A stretch of 64,000 nucleotides of DNA from Solimonas_A sp052035235 (GCA_052035235.1 JBPOHT010000046.1:1-64000), one strand, 5' to 3'. Counted from the stretch's first letter, positions 44,973 to 53,995 are shown. A program made the numbers and translations. The notes: generated by a model from the sequence alone, not told the origin.

Positions 44973-46403
44973 TTATCCCGGAACATCATTGATGTCCTCG
45001 TAACGCACGATGTCGTCCTCGCCCAGGTAGGAGCCGGACTGCACCTCGATCAGCTCCAGCGGAATGCGACCGGGATTTGCCAGGCGATGCTTCTGGCCCA
45101 GACCGATATAGGTCGACTGGTTCTCGCTGATCAGATCCACGCGATCGCCACAGCGCACCTCGGCGGTGCCGCACACCACCACCCAGTGCTCGGCGCGATG
45201 ATGATGGCTCTGCAGGGACAGTTGTCCCCCAGGCTTGACCATTATGCGCTTGACCTGGAAGCGACTGCCCCGCGTCAGTGTCTCGTACCAGCCCCAGGGC
45301 CGGTAGACTCGTGGCAGCGTCTCCGCCTCGGAGCGCGAGGCTGCCTTCAGTCGCTGCACGATCAGCTGAACGTCCTGTGCGCGCTCGCGCGTCGATACCA
45401 GTACCGCATCCGGTGTCTCCACCACGATATGGTTCTGCAGTCCCACCAGCGCCACCAGCCGGCTGCTGGCATGAACCAGGTTGCCGGAAGCGTCCTCCAG
45501 CATGACGTCGCCATGCACGCGGTTGCCGGCCTCGTCGCTGGCCGGAAGGCGCTCTAGATAGGTCCAAGCGCCGACATCGTCCCAGCCTGCGTCCAGCGGC
45601 ACCATTGCCGCGCGCTGTGTCTTTTCCATCACGGCGTAGTCGATGGACTCCTTGCGGCAGGCACTGAAGGCCGGCGCCGATAGGCGAAGGAAATCCAGAT
45701 CGCCACACGCGTCCTGCAGGGCTGCTTCTGCGTTGCGGCTCATGTCCGGCTCGAACTCGCTGAGTTCCTGCAATAGGGTGTTCGGGCGGAACAGGAACAT
45801 GCCGCTGTTCCAGTAGTAGCTACCGTCGGCAACATAGCGTTGCGCCAGATCAAGCGCCGGCTTCTCGGCGAAGCGCGCGACGCGCAGGCCACCCTCCGGC
45901 AACGCTTCGCCGGCCTGGATGTAGCCATAACCAGTCTCCGGACGGAGCGGCAACACGCCGAAGGTCACGATGCGTCCCGCCAGTGCCGGGGCCAGCGCCG
46001 CCTGCAGAGCGGCGGCAAAGGCCTCCTCGATCTGAATGACATGGTCCGCTGGCATCAGGAACAGCAGCGTGTCGGGGCCGAGGTGTTGCATGGCGTAGTG
46101 TGCTGCCACCGCTGCCGCTGGCGCCGAGTTGCGGCCCTCCGGCTCCAGCAGGATCGCAGCAGGCTCGATGTCGATCTGGCGCAGTTGCTCTGCCACCACA
46201 AAGCGGTGCGCCTCGCCGCAAACCAGCAGCGGCGCCATCGCCTGCGGCAGCCGCGCGGCTCGCAGTGCGCTGTTCTGCAGCAGCGAGCGTTCACCGGTCA
46301 GCTGCAGGAGTTGCTTCGGATAGCTCTCGCGCGACAGGGGCCATAGTCGCTTGCCCGAGCCCCCTGCCAGCAGCACCGGGAGGATGCGGACTTCGCTATT
46401 CAT
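44973..46403 (-). CDS. manC: Mannose-1-phosphate guanylyltransferase / mannose-6-phosphate isomerase
   Basis: 476 residues, bifunctional type II. The N-terminal nucleotidyltransferase has PVLLAGGSGKRLWPLSRESY, FLMPADHVI, GYGYIQAGE and FAEKP. The C-terminal cupin isomerase has RPWGWYE, VKPGGQLSLQSHHHRAEHW and QKHRLANP with the zinc His residues. It makes GDP-mannose. It overlaps manB by 8 bp. Names in related organisms include XanB, AlgA and CpsB. Confidence 0.95.
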   Translation of the reverse strand: MNSEVRILPVLLAGGSGKRLWPLSRESYPKQLLQLTGERSLLQNSALRAARLPQAMAPLLVCGEAHRFVVAEQLRQIDIEPAAILLEPEGRNSAPAAAVAAHYAMQHLGPDTLLFLMPADHVIQIEEAFAAALQAALAPALAGRIVTFGVLPLRPETGYGYIQAGEALPEGGLRVARFAEKPALDLAQRYVADGSYYWNSGMFLFRPNTLLQELSEFEPDMSRNAEAALQDACGDLDFLRLSAPAFSACRKESIDYAVMEKTQRAAMVPLDAGWDDVGAWTYLERLPASDEAGNRVHGDVMLEDASGNLVHASSRLVALVGLQNHIVVETPDAVLVSTRERAQDVQLIVQRLKAASRSEAETLPRVYRPWGWYETLTRGSRFQVKRIMVKPGGQLSLQSHHHRAEHWVVVCGTAEVRCGDRVDLISENQSTYIGLGQKHRLANPGRIPLELIEVQSGSYLGEDDIVRYEDINDVPG

Positions 46404-47766
46404 GGTGGATTCCGACAGGGTCTAGGTCGATCAGCAGTAGTAACTCTTTCGTGCGGCGCCGCATCAGGGGCTCGTCGCCGCGAGACTCCACGTTGATGCG
46501 CAGCACTGGCTCCGTGTGGGAGGCGCGCAGGTTGAAGCGCCAGTCTGCGAACTCCATGCTGAGGCCGTCGGTATGGTCGATCGCCGTGGCGTCACCAGCA
46601 TACGCGGCCTCGATCGTCTGCAGAACCCGTGATTCGTCCGGCACCATGCGATTGATCTCGCCGCTGGCGGGATAGCGGCGCATGCGCTCTGCCACCAGTT
46701 GCGATAGCGGCTGGCGGCGCTCACAGACCAGGCCTGCGACCAGCAGCCAGGGGATATTGCCGTTATCGCAGTAGCCGAACTCGCGGAAGTAATGATGTGC
46801 GCTCATCTCGCCGCCGTAGACCGCGTCCTCGGCACGCATGCGCTCCTTGATAAAGGCATGGCCAGTCTTGCTCTGCACCGGCACGCCGCCCGCTGCCCGC
46901 ACCAGGTCGATGGTGTTCCAGGTCAGGCGCGGGTCGTGGATGATTCGCGCTCCCGGCTGGCGTCGCAGCAGAGCCTCGGCCAGCAGGCCGACAATGTAGT
47001 AGCCTTCGACGAATTCGCCGCGCTCGTCGAACAGGAAGCAGCGGTCGAAGTCGCCGTCCCAGGCCACGCCCAGGTCTGCGCCATGACGCCGCACTGCCTC
47101 GGCAGTTACCGCGCGGTTCTCTGGTAGCAGCGGGTTGGGGATGCCGTTGGGGAAGTTGCCGTTGGGCTCGTGCTGCAGGCGGATGAGCTCGAATGGCAGA
47201 CGCGCTGCCAGCGGGTCGATTACTACGCTGGCAACGCCGTTGCCGGCATTGACCACGATCTTCAGTGGCCGTAGCGCAGCCAAGTTCACATAGCCCAGCA
47301 GATGTTCCACATACGACTCGCGGAAGCTGCAGGGCGTCACCGGCGCCGGGCCCGATGGCGCGCAGGCCTGCAATGCCGCCGTGCGCTGCTCTAACTCGCG
47401 CAGGCCGGAGTCGCTCGACACCGGCTGGGCGCCACCGCGCACCAGCTTCATGCCGTTGTAGCCGATCGGATTGTGGCTGGCGGTAACCTGGATGCCGCCA
47501 TCGACCCCGGGCTGCTGCGCCGCCCAGTAGATTTCCTCGGTGCCGCAGAGCCCGAGGTCCAGCACTTCGGCCCCGCCCGCGGCGAGGCCATGTGCCAGCC
47601 CCACCAGCAGCGCCGGCGAGGAGTGGCGGATGTCGCGCCCCACCGCCACCCGGGCCGGCGAGAACTGCTCGCAATAGGCGAGGCCTAGCCGATAGGCGAG
47701 GTCGGCATCCAGTTCATCGGGCACGCGACCGCGCAGGTCATAAGCCTTGAAGCAGGGCAGGCTCAT
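46396..47766 (-). CDS. manB: Phosphomannomutase/phosphoglucomutase
   Basis: 456 residues. Alpha-phosphohexomutase family: the phosphoserine loop VTASHNPIGYNGMKL, metal loop DGDFDRCFLFDE, sugar loop GGEMSAHHYFRE and phosphate loop RASHTEPVLRINVES. It makes mannose-1-phosphate (and possibly glucose-1-phosphate) for manC. First gene of the manB-manC pair. Names in relatives include XanA, AlgC and CpsG. It begins at the right border of the island. Confidence 0.94.
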   Translation of the reverse strand: MSLPCFKAYDLRGRVPDELDADLAYRLGLAYCEQFSPARVAVGRDIRHSSPALLVGLAHGLAAGGAEVLDLGLCGTEEIYWAAQQPGVDGGIQVTASHNPIGYNGMKLVRGGAQPVSSDSGLRELEQRTAALQACAPSGPAPVTPCSFRESYVEHLLGYVNLAALRPLKIVVNAGNGVASVVIDPLAARLPFELIRLQHEPNGNFPNGIPNPLLPENRAVTAEAVRRHGADLGVAWDGDFDRCFLFDERGEFVEGYYIVGLLAEALLRRQPGARIIHDPRLTWNTIDLVRAAGGVPVQSKTGHAFIKERMRAEDAVYGGEMSAHHYFREFGYCDNGNIPWLLVAGLVCERRQPLSQLVAERMRRYPASGEINRMVPDESRVLQTIEAAYAGDATAIDHTDGLSMEFADWRFNLRASHTEPVLRINVESRGDEPLMRRRTKELLLLIDLDPVGIHHE

Positions 47767-48322
47767 TCACGTGATTCCCAGGGTTGGTGGCGTGCGTTCG
47801 AGCGCCCGCGAGGTCGCACAAGGAACGCTTTGGCGCGGGCAATCTGCAAGTCATTGAATTTTCTAACTTCCTCACGGTCCCGTGGTCCTTGCAGCCCACA
47901 AGGCTCGTGAACCCTGATCCGGCATGGGGTAAACCGACCGTCGTGCAACACGGGCAGGCTAAATTGATGAATTCGGCGTCTTGTTCGGTGCAACCCATCG
48001 TTGTTCGAGAAAATTGCGCGGGCCAACATGGGGCGGATAGAGGCCGATGGGTGGGCTGGTCTGTCTTCCACGCGAAATCCGAGACAAAGTGCAACACACA
48101 GGTGCCGTGGAAGTCCGGAGGAAATTCGGAGGAACTGCAGAGAGTGACCCGTGAATCGACAAGCGATCTGGCTCGCCCCTCCCTCGGGAGTTTCTGAAAA
48201 GCGCAGGCCAATGGCAGAAGGCCAGAGGCGATCGCAAACAACGTCACGAGACTTTCATTCGCCGTCTTGGGCATTTGCCGCGAGGGCAACGCAACCCCGT
48301 TAGTCCGGGTTGCCTTCGTGCC
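47767..48322. other. Gene-free gap upstream of the manB-manC operon
   Basis: About 555 bp with lower GC than the surroundings. Several open frames exist on both strands but none has a convincing start, ribosome site or known motif; the best (minus strand, with a Cys-rich stretch NLACPCCTTVGLPHAG) is not convincing. It probably carries the manB promoter and possibly gene remnants of the island's right border. Confidence 0.5.
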
Positions 48323-48451
48323 CCGACAGGCCAACGTCATGTCGAAACATTTACATCAGGCAATGGCATATTGTGGCGACGATTCGATGATTCCGGGCTC
48401 TTCGCGCTATCTTGGAAGGCAAAACAAGGACATGAAGATCCAGGGGGAGGC
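48323..48451 (+). promoter_or_regulatory. Conserved upstream region of the alpha/beta-hydrolase gene
   Basis: This segment is shared with 38893-39022 with conserved blocks CATGTCGAAACATTTACATC, CAATGGCATATTG, GATTCGATGA and CTATCTTGG and a GGGGGAG ribosome site. Conservation outside the coding region in a decaying duplicate points to shared ancestry, and suggests a promoter here, but no exact -35/-10 pair is certain. Confidence 0.55.
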
Positions 48452-49663
48452 ATGAGCGAGGATGCGGCCCGGCGGTTCAGGGACAATTTCCTGTGGCAGT
48501 TACGCGCCGAGGGCCACGATCCGGCGCAGATCGCGCGCTGGATGTGGAAGCCCTCCCGCGTCGAGGACCTGCGCATCGCCGGGGTGCGTCGTGACCTGGA
48601 CCTCTCGGGCATCGCCTATAGCGCCGAGGAGGTAGAGGCGGCGCTCGCCGGCCTGCAGGCGCCGGAGCCGCGCATCGACGAGGCCTTCTTCCGCAACCAG
48701 AAGACCGTGCTGGTGATGGTGCCGGGATTCACGCACGAGACGCTGAAGAATTTCTCCTGGCATGAGCAGGTGCAGCGCAAGGGCTCGCCGCATACGCTGC
48801 TGATGCTGCACCCCGAGGGTGAGGGCGCGCGCGAGCAGGTCTACCAGAGCGGCGACGGCCTCAAGCTGGTCTACGTGCGCTACCCGCGCTCCAATGCCGC
48901 CAGCGAGCACATCGTGCCGGCGATGTTCCGCATGCTGCACGGCAGCCCCAGCCTGCGACGCTGGGTGCAGGAGGGCTACCGTTTGTTCTTCGTCGGCTAT
49001 TCCTACGGCGCGCCGCTGTCGCTGGAACTGCTGGCCGATCTTCACAGTGGCGCGTTCGCGGACGAGTTCATCCTGCCTGCGACACGCGGCTTCCTGGGGC
49101 TCTGCGGCGACATCGGTGGCTCGTACCTGGCGGACGACTGCGTCGGCGAGTCGCCGCAACTGGTGCCGATGGACAAGTTGGTGGCCTTCGCACGACGGCA
49201 TCCCTGGATCGGCAAGCTGCTGGGCCTGGGCACGCCTCAGCTTTGCGACGACATGATCCACGGCGTGCGTGCCCTGGGCCACGAGGTACGGCAGGCACGG
49301 GCGCGCGACTATGCGCCGCGCCTGCCGCCGCAGCTGCACTACTACACCGCCGCCGCCATCATGCCCCTGACCGACTATCGCCGGCATTGGTGGCAGTTCA
49401 ACTTCGACGACTGGGCGATGCACCGCCAGGCGCTGGTGAGCGCGCCGGTCACGGTCTACAACGACGGCCAGGTGGCGCTGCCCGACAGCCTGCTGCCGGA
49501 GGCGCCGCAGATACCGGCGCAGAATCGCGAGCATCTCGGTGCGGTGCGGACGCACCACTGGGGCGTGAGCTACCGGACCTTCAACCTCGGCATCAACCGC
49601 TTCCCGCGCCTGGCCTATTACCGGGCGTTGATCCAAACCGTGCTGCAGGCAGACATGCAGTAA
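48452..49663 (+). CDS. Alpha/beta-hydrolase-fold protein
   Basis: 403 residues from the ATG at 48452, after a GGGGGAGGC ribosome site. The nucleophile elbow is FFVGYSYGAPLSLELL with the Ser near residue 184; VMVPGFTHETLKNFSWHEQ is the oxyanion region. A preceding about 90-residue helical N-terminus (DNFLWQLRAEGHDPAQIARWMWKP) is unusual. A truncated, frameshifted allele of the same gene lies at 38893-39100. The substrate is unknown. Confidence 0.78.
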   Translation: MSEDAARRFRDNFLWQLRAEGHDPAQIARWMWKPSRVEDLRIAGVRRDLDLSGIAYSAEEVEAALAGLQAPEPRIDEAFFRNQKTVLVMVPGFTHETLKNFSWHEQVQRKGSPHTLLMLHPEGEGAREQVYQSGDGLKLVYVRYPRSNAASEHIVPAMFRMLHGSPSLRRWVQEGYRLFFVGYSYGAPLSLELLADLHSGAFADEFILPATRGFLGLCGDIGGSYLADDCVGESPQLVPMDKLVAFARRHPWIGKLLGLGTPQLCDDMIHGVRALGHEVRQARARDYAPRLPPQLHYYTAAAIMPLTDYRRHWWQFNFDDWAMHRQALVSAPVTVYNDGQVALPDSLLPEAPQIPAQNREHLGAVRTHHWGVSYRTFNLGINRFPRLAYYRALIQTVLQADMQ

Positions 49664-49693
49664 GCTCGGCGCCCCTTCCCCCTGGTGACCCGC

Positions 49694-50047
49694 ATGGTCG
49701 TCGTCCACGGCATCAAAAACTGCGACACGGTGCAGCGCGCGCTGCGCCGCCTGACGGACGCGGGCATCGCCTACCGCTTCCACGACTTCAAGACCGAGGG
49801 GCTGCCGTGCGAGCTGGCGCAGTCCTGGGTCGATGCGCTGGGCGTGGACCGCATCGTCAATCGCAAGGGCACCACCTGGCGCAAGCTGGACGAGGCCACG
49901 CGCGAAGGCCTGACGGCGGCCAATGCCGCGGCCTTGCTGTCGGCCCAACCCTCCCTGGCCAAGCGGCCGGTCATTGCAAAAGAAGGCTGGTTGCACGCCG
50001 GCTTTGCCACGGCCGACGAAGCGGGAATCCTCGAGCGTCTGCGCTGA
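49694..50047 (+). CDS. ArsC-family reductase YffB-like
   Basis: 117 residues from the ATG at 49694; a GTG three codons upstream is also possible. The thioredoxin-like ArsC/Spx fold has GIKNCDTVQRALRRL with a single Cys, KTEGLP and RPVIAKEGWLHAGF. YffB proteins resemble glutathione-dependent thiol reductases and arsenate reductases; the single Cys and lack of an arsenic operon make arsenate detoxification unlikely. Not linked to the neighbours. Confidence 0.88.
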   Translation: MVVVHGIKNCDTVQRALRRLTDAGIAYRFHDFKTEGLPCELAQSWVDALGVDRIVNRKGTTWRKLDEATREGLTAANAAALLSAQPSLAKRPVIAKEGWLHAGFATADEAGILERLR

Positions 50048-50166
50048 CTTCCGGGCTGCAGCGCGTGGCGGAAGCAGCACGCACATGGCAAAAAACTTCT
50101 TGCCAACCGGCAGATTCCGTCACTGCCTCCGGCCCGCTTCCGCACTAGAATCCGCGCCATGCAGGT

Positions 50167-50345
50167 GCCCTGGTCCTTTCCCGGATGCAGGGTGAAACGG
50201 GAATGCGGTGCCCTGGGCGACAAGCCCGGACATTCCGCAACTGCCCCCGCAACGGTAAGCAAGCGTCGCTGCGCTTCTACGCCACTGGTGTCACCACCGG
50301 GAAGGCCGCGCAGAAATCCTTGCAAGTCCGGAGACCGGCCTGCAT
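50167..50345 (+). promoter_or_regulatory. Cobalamin riboswitch
   Basis: All conserved elements occur in order on the plus strand: GGGTGAAACGGGAATGCGGTG (about 50190-50210), CATTCCGCAACTGCCCCCGC AACGGTAAGC (about 50231-50260), GCCACTGG (50281-50288), CGGGAAGGC (50298-50306) and the B12 box GCAAGTCCGGAGACC GGCCTGC (50322-50343). It lies 180 bp before the mmsA start. Riboswitches of this class bind adenosylcobalamin or related cobamides and usually lower expression of downstream B12 genes. No B12 uptake or synthesis gene follows here. No T-rich terminator is visible before mmsA. Confidence 0.92.
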
Positions 50346-50497
50346 GCGCAAGACCTGGAAAGCCAGGACTGGCGTTCAAGAATTCCGTTCGCGGCGGGCG
50401 TGACGGCATGGCGGTTTGCAGACGGAAACACGAAGAGCGCGTGCCCTGACCTGAGCCTCGTCCGGCCGGGCGGTTGTGCGCGCCTTTGCCGGGCAGA

Positions 50498-50516
50498 CCG
50501 CGTCGCAAACGCGGAG
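50498..50516 (+). promoter_or_regulatory. Possible ribosome-site-sequestering hairpin before mmsA
   Basis: A 6-bp stem CCGCGT/ACGCGG (50498-50503, 50509-50514) covers the start of the ribosome site (GGAG 50513-50516), 7 bp before the ATG at 50524. It could be the riboswitch's translation-control element. The stem is short and its pairing with the aptamer is not shown. Confidence 0.4.
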
Positions 50517-50523
50517 CATTCTC

Positions 50524-52047
50524 ATGTCGGCTGTCCTCAAGCCCAACGCGGCAATCCCCAGCATCAAGCTGCTGATCAACGGCGAATTCATCGAATCCCA
50601 ATCGCGCGAGTGGCGCGACGTGGTCAACCCCGCGACCCAGGAAGTGCTGGCGCGCGTGCCCTTTGCCACGCCGGCGGAACTCGACGCGGCCGTGGCCGCC
50701 GCCAAGGACGCCTTCAGGACCTGGCGCAAGACGCCGATCGGCGCCCGTGCGCGCATCTTCCTGAAGTACCAGCAGCTGATCCGCGAGAACATGAAGGAGC
50801 TGGCGGCCATCCTCACCGCCGAGCAGGGCAAGACGCTGCCCGACGCCGAAGGCGACGTGTTCCGCGGCCTGGAGGTGGTGGAGCATGCGGCCAACATCGG
50901 CACGCTGCAGATGGGCGAACTGGCCACCAATGTCGCCGGCGGCGTCGATACCTTCACCATCCTGCAGCCGCTGGGCGTCTGCGCCGGCATCACGCCCTTC
51001 AACTTCCCGGCGATGATCCCGCTGTGGATGTTCCCCATGGCCATCGCCACCGGCAACACCTTCGTGCTCAAGCCTTCGGAGCAGGACCCGATGGTGACCA
51101 TGCGCCTGGTGGAGCTGGCGCTGGAGGCCGGCATCCCCAAGGGCGTACTCAACGTGGTCCACGGTGGCCCGGACATCGTCAATGGCATCTGCGATCACGC
51201 GGATATCAAGGCCGTGTCCTTCGTGGGCTCGACCAAGGTCGGCACCCACGTCTACAACCGCGCCACGCTGGCGGGCAAGCGTGCCCAGTGCATGATGGGC
51301 GCCAAGAACCACGCCGTGGTGCTGCCCGACGCCAACAAGGAGCAGGCGCTCAACAACCTGACCGGTGCGGCCTTCGGTGCCGCCGGCCAGCGCTGCATGG
51401 CGGCCTCGGTGACGGTACTGGTGGGAGAGGCCAACCAGTGGATTCCCGACATCGTCGCCAAGGCCAGGACGCTCAAGGTCAACGCCGGCCACGAGCCCGG
51501 CACCGACGTCGGCCCCGTGGTGTCCTGCGCGGCGCGCGAGCGCGTCGACGGCCTGATCGCCCGCGGCCTTGCCGATGGCGCCACGCTGGAACTCGACGGG
51601 CGCAATCCGTCCGTGCCGGGCTACGAGAAGGGCAACTTCGTCGGCCCCACGATCTTCTCGGGCGCCAAGCCTGGCATGTCGATCTACGACCAGGAAATCT
51701 TCGGGCCGGTGCAGGTGATCGTCTCGGTCGAGACGCTGGATCAGGCCATCGAGCTGATCAACAGCAACCCCAACGGCAACGGCGTGGCGCTGTTCACGCA
51801 GTCCGGTGCCGCGGCCCGCAAGTTCCACGAGGATATTGACGTTGGCCAGGTCGGCATCAACGTGCCCATCCCGGTGCCGGTGCCGCTGTTCTCCTTCACC
51901 GGCTCGCGCGGTTCCAAGCTCGGCGACCTGGGGCCTTACGGCAAGCAGGTCATCCTGTTCTATACCCAGACCAAGACCGTCACGCAGCGCTGGTTCGACG
52001 ACAGCACGCTGTCGGTCGGCGTGAACACCACGATCAGCCTGAAATAA
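50524..52047 (+). CDS. mmsA: CoA-acylating methylmalonate-semialdehyde dehydrogenase
   Basis: 507 residues from the ATG at 50524. Aldehyde dehydrogenase fold; IPSIKLLINGEFIES and TPFNFPAMIPLWMFPMAIA near the start, NAD-binding FVGSTKVGTHVY, and the catalytic Cys in GAAGQRCMAASVTVLVGEA near 290. This is the MmsA form, which makes propionyl-CoA from methylmalonate semialdehyde in valine (and thymine) breakdown. It leads the operon with the acyl-CoA dehydrogenase 11 bp downstream and a B12 riboswitch upstream. MmsA itself needs no B12; its product enters the B12-dependent methylmalonyl-CoA route, or the methylcitrate route. Confidence 0.95.
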   Translation: MSAVLKPNAAIPSIKLLINGEFIESQSREWRDVVNPATQEVLARVPFATPAELDAAVAAAKDAFRTWRKTPIGARARIFLKYQQLIRENMKELAAILTAEQGKTLPDAEGDVFRGLEVVEHAANIGTLQMGELATNVAGGVDTFTILQPLGVCAGITPFNFPAMIPLWMFPMAIATGNTFVLKPSEQDPMVTMRLVELALEAGIPKGVLNVVHGGPDIVNGICDHADIKAVSFVGSTKVGTHVYNRATLAGKRAQCMMGAKNHAVVLPDANKEQALNNLTGAAFGAAGQRCMAASVTVLVGEANQWIPDIVAKARTLKVNAGHEPGTDVGPVVSCAARERVDGLIARGLADGATLELDGRNPSVPGYEKGNFVGPTIFSGAKPGMSIYDQEIFGPVQVIVSVETLDQAIELINSNPNGNGVALFTQSGAAARKFHEDIDVGQVGINVPIPVPVPLFSFTGSRGSKLGDLGPYGKQVILFYTQTKTVTQRWFDDSTLSVGVNTTISLK

Positions 52048-52058
52048 GGCCATGGATC

Positions 52059-53219
52059 ATGGAGTTCTCACTCAACGACGAGCAGCGCGCGCTGCAGGCG
52101 GCGGCGCGTGACTTCGCGCGCCATGAACTGGCGCCCTATGCCGCCCAATGGGATGCCGAGTCCGAGTTCCCGCGCGAGACCATCGCCAAGGCCGGCGAGC
52201 TGGGCTTCTGCGGGCTCTACACGCCGGAAGATCTAGGCGGCCTGGGGCTGTCGCGCCTGGACTCCTCGGTCATCTTCGAGGAGCTGGCGGCCGGCTGCAC
52301 CAGTACCACGGCTTTCATCACCATCCACAACATGGCGACCTGGATGTTCGCCACCTGGGGGCAGGCGTCGCTCGCGCGGCAATGGGTGCCCAAGCTCGCG
52401 GCCGGTGAGCTGCTGGCCTCGTACTGCCTGACCGAGCCGGGCGCCGGTTCCGATGCGGCGGCGCTGAAGGCTCGCGCCGAGAAGCGCGGCGACCGCTACG
52501 TGCTTAACGGCACCAAGGTGTTCATCTCCGGTGCGGGCTCCACCGACTGGCTGGTAGTGATGGCGCGCACCGGTGCGGACGGCCCGAAGGGAATCAGCGC
52601 CTTTGCCGTGCCGGCGGACAGTCCGGGCGTCTCCTACGGCAAGAGGGAACACAAGATGGGCTGGAACAGCCAGCCCACCCGCATGATCAGCTTCGACAAC
52701 GTCGAGGTGCCGGAGGAAAACCGGATCGGCGCGGAGGGCCAGGGCTTCGCCATCGCGATGAAGGGGCTCGACGGCGGGCGCATCAATATTGCCACCTGCT
52801 CCATCGGCACCGCGCAGGCGGCGCTGGACCGTGCGCAAGGCTACATCCACGAGCGCAAGCAGTTCGGCAGCCCCATCGCGCAGTTCCAGGCCCTGCAATT
52901 CATGCTCGCCGACATGCTCACCGAGCTGGTGGCGGCGCGGCAGATGGTGCGGCTCGGCGCCTGGAAGCTGGATACCGGAAGCGCGGACGCCACCACCTAC
53001 TGCGCCATGGCCAAGCGCTATGCCACCGATGCCGGCTTCAAGGTGGCCAACGAGGCGCTGCAGCTGCACGGCGGCTACGGCTACATGAAGGAATTCCCGC
53101 TGGAGCGTCACCTGCGCGACAACCGCGTGCACCAGATCCTGGAAGGGACCAACGAAATCATGCGGGTGATCGTCGCCCGCGCCATCTTGCGCGAGGGCGC
53201 AACCGAGGAGTTGAGATGA
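52059..53219 (+). CDS. Acyl-CoA dehydrogenase (isobutyryl-CoA dehydrogenase type)
   Basis: 386 residues. FAD-binding acyl-CoA dehydrogenase: CLTEPGAGSDAAALK, VFISGAGSTDWLVVMARTG, MGWNSQPT, RKQFGSPIAQFQALQFMLADM and the catalytic-base region LQLHGGYGYMKEFPLERH with EGTNEIM near the end. Its place between mmsA and the crotonase genes suggests isobutyryl-CoA to methacrylyl-CoA in valine breakdown. It overlaps the next gene in ATGA (53216-53219). Confidence 0.92.
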   Translation: MEFSLNDEQRALQAAARDFARHELAPYAAQWDAESEFPRETIAKAGELGFCGLYTPEDLGGLGLSRLDSSVIFEELAAGCTSTTAFITIHNMATWMFATWGQASLARQWVPKLAAGELLASYCLTEPGAGSDAAALKARAEKRGDRYVLNGTKVFISGAGSTDWLVVMARTGADGPKGISAFAVPADSPGVSYGKREHKMGWNSQPTRMISFDNVEVPEENRIGAEGQGFAIAMKGLDGGRINIATCSIGTAQAALDRAQGYIHERKQFGSPIAQFQALQFMLADMLTELVAARQMVRLGAWKLDTGSADATTYCAMAKRYATDAGFKVANEALQLHGGYGYMKEFPLERHLRDNRVHQILEGTNEIMRVIVARAILREGATEELR

Positions 53220-53995
53220 GCTATGCCAACCTGAAGCTGGAGAAGCGCGGCCATACGGCGGTGCTGTTCCTGAGCAACCCGCCGGCCCACACCTGGACGG
53301 CGGAAAGCCTCGCCGACCTGAAGCGCCTGGTCGCCGACCTGAACGCGGATCGCGAAATCTATGCGATGGTCGTCACCGGCGAGGGCGCCAAGTTCTTCTC
53401 GGCGGGCGCCGACCTGAAGCTGTTCGCCGATGGCGACAAGGCCCGCGCCCGCGAACTGGCGCGGCGCTTCGGCGAGGCCTTCGAGGCGTTGTCGGACTTC
53501 CGCGGCGTCAGCATCGCCGCCATCAACGGCTATGCCATGGGCGGCGGCCTGGAAGCGGCGCTGGCCTGCGACCTGCGCATCGCCGAGGAGCATGCGCAGA
53601 TGGCATTGCCCGAAGCGACCGTGGGCCTGCTGCCCTGCGCCGGCGGCACGCAGAACCTGCCCTGGCTGGTGGGCGAGGGTTGGGCCAAGCGCCTGATCCT
53701 CTGCGGCGAGCGTATCGACGCCGCCACCGCGCTGCGCATCGGCCTGGTGGAGCAGGTGACGCCCAGCGGTGGCGCGCTGGACGCCGCGCTGAAGCTCGCC
53801 GAGCAGGTGGCCCGGCAGAGCCCCACCAGCGTTGCCGCCTGCAAGACGCTGATCCAGGGCGCGCGCTACAACCCGCTGCGCCAGATCCTGCCGGTGGAGC
53901 GAGAGCGCTTCGTGGACCTGTTCGACACGCTGGACCAGAAGGAAGGCGTCAACGCCTTCCTGGAGAAGCGCAAGCCGGAGTGGCGCAATGGCTGA
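53216..53995 (+). CDS. Enoyl-CoA hydratase (crotonase family)
   Basis: 259 residues. Oxyanion hole GGGLEAALACDLRIAEE with the first catalytic Glu, and ALPEATVGLLPCAGGTQNLP with the second. Within this operon it most likely hydrates methacrylyl-CoA to 3-hydroxyisobutyryl-CoA. It overlaps the hydrolase gene by 8 bp (53988-53995). Confidence 0.92.
   Translation: MSYANLKLEKRGHTAVLFLSNPPAHTWTAESLADLKRLVADLNADREIYAMVVTGEGAKFFSAGADLKLFADGDKARARELARRFGEAFEALSDFRGVSIAAINGYAMGGGLEAALACDLRIAEEHAQMALPEATVGLLPCAGGTQNLPWLVGEGWAKRLILCGERIDAATALRIGLVEQVTPSGGALDAALKLAEQVARQSPTSVAACKTLIQGARYNPLRQILPVERERFVDLFDTLDQKEGVNAFLEKRKPEWRNG

Noticed and set aside
47738..48340. Minus-strand open frame in the gap upstream of manB
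   Set aside because: No plausible start, no motif and overlap with the manB start region; composition does not look coding.
49694..50047. Arsenate-resistance operon
   Set aside because: The ArsC-like protein is a YffB type with one Cys and no ars neighbours.
50185..50403. Small open frame inside the riboswitch
   Set aside because: It covers the conserved aptamer blocks, which explain the sequence as RNA; no ribosome site.
49771..52053. Long minus-strand open frame antisense to mmsA
   Set aside because: Arg/Ala/Gly/His-rich translation with no motif; typical shadow frame of high-GC coding DNA opposite a certain gene.
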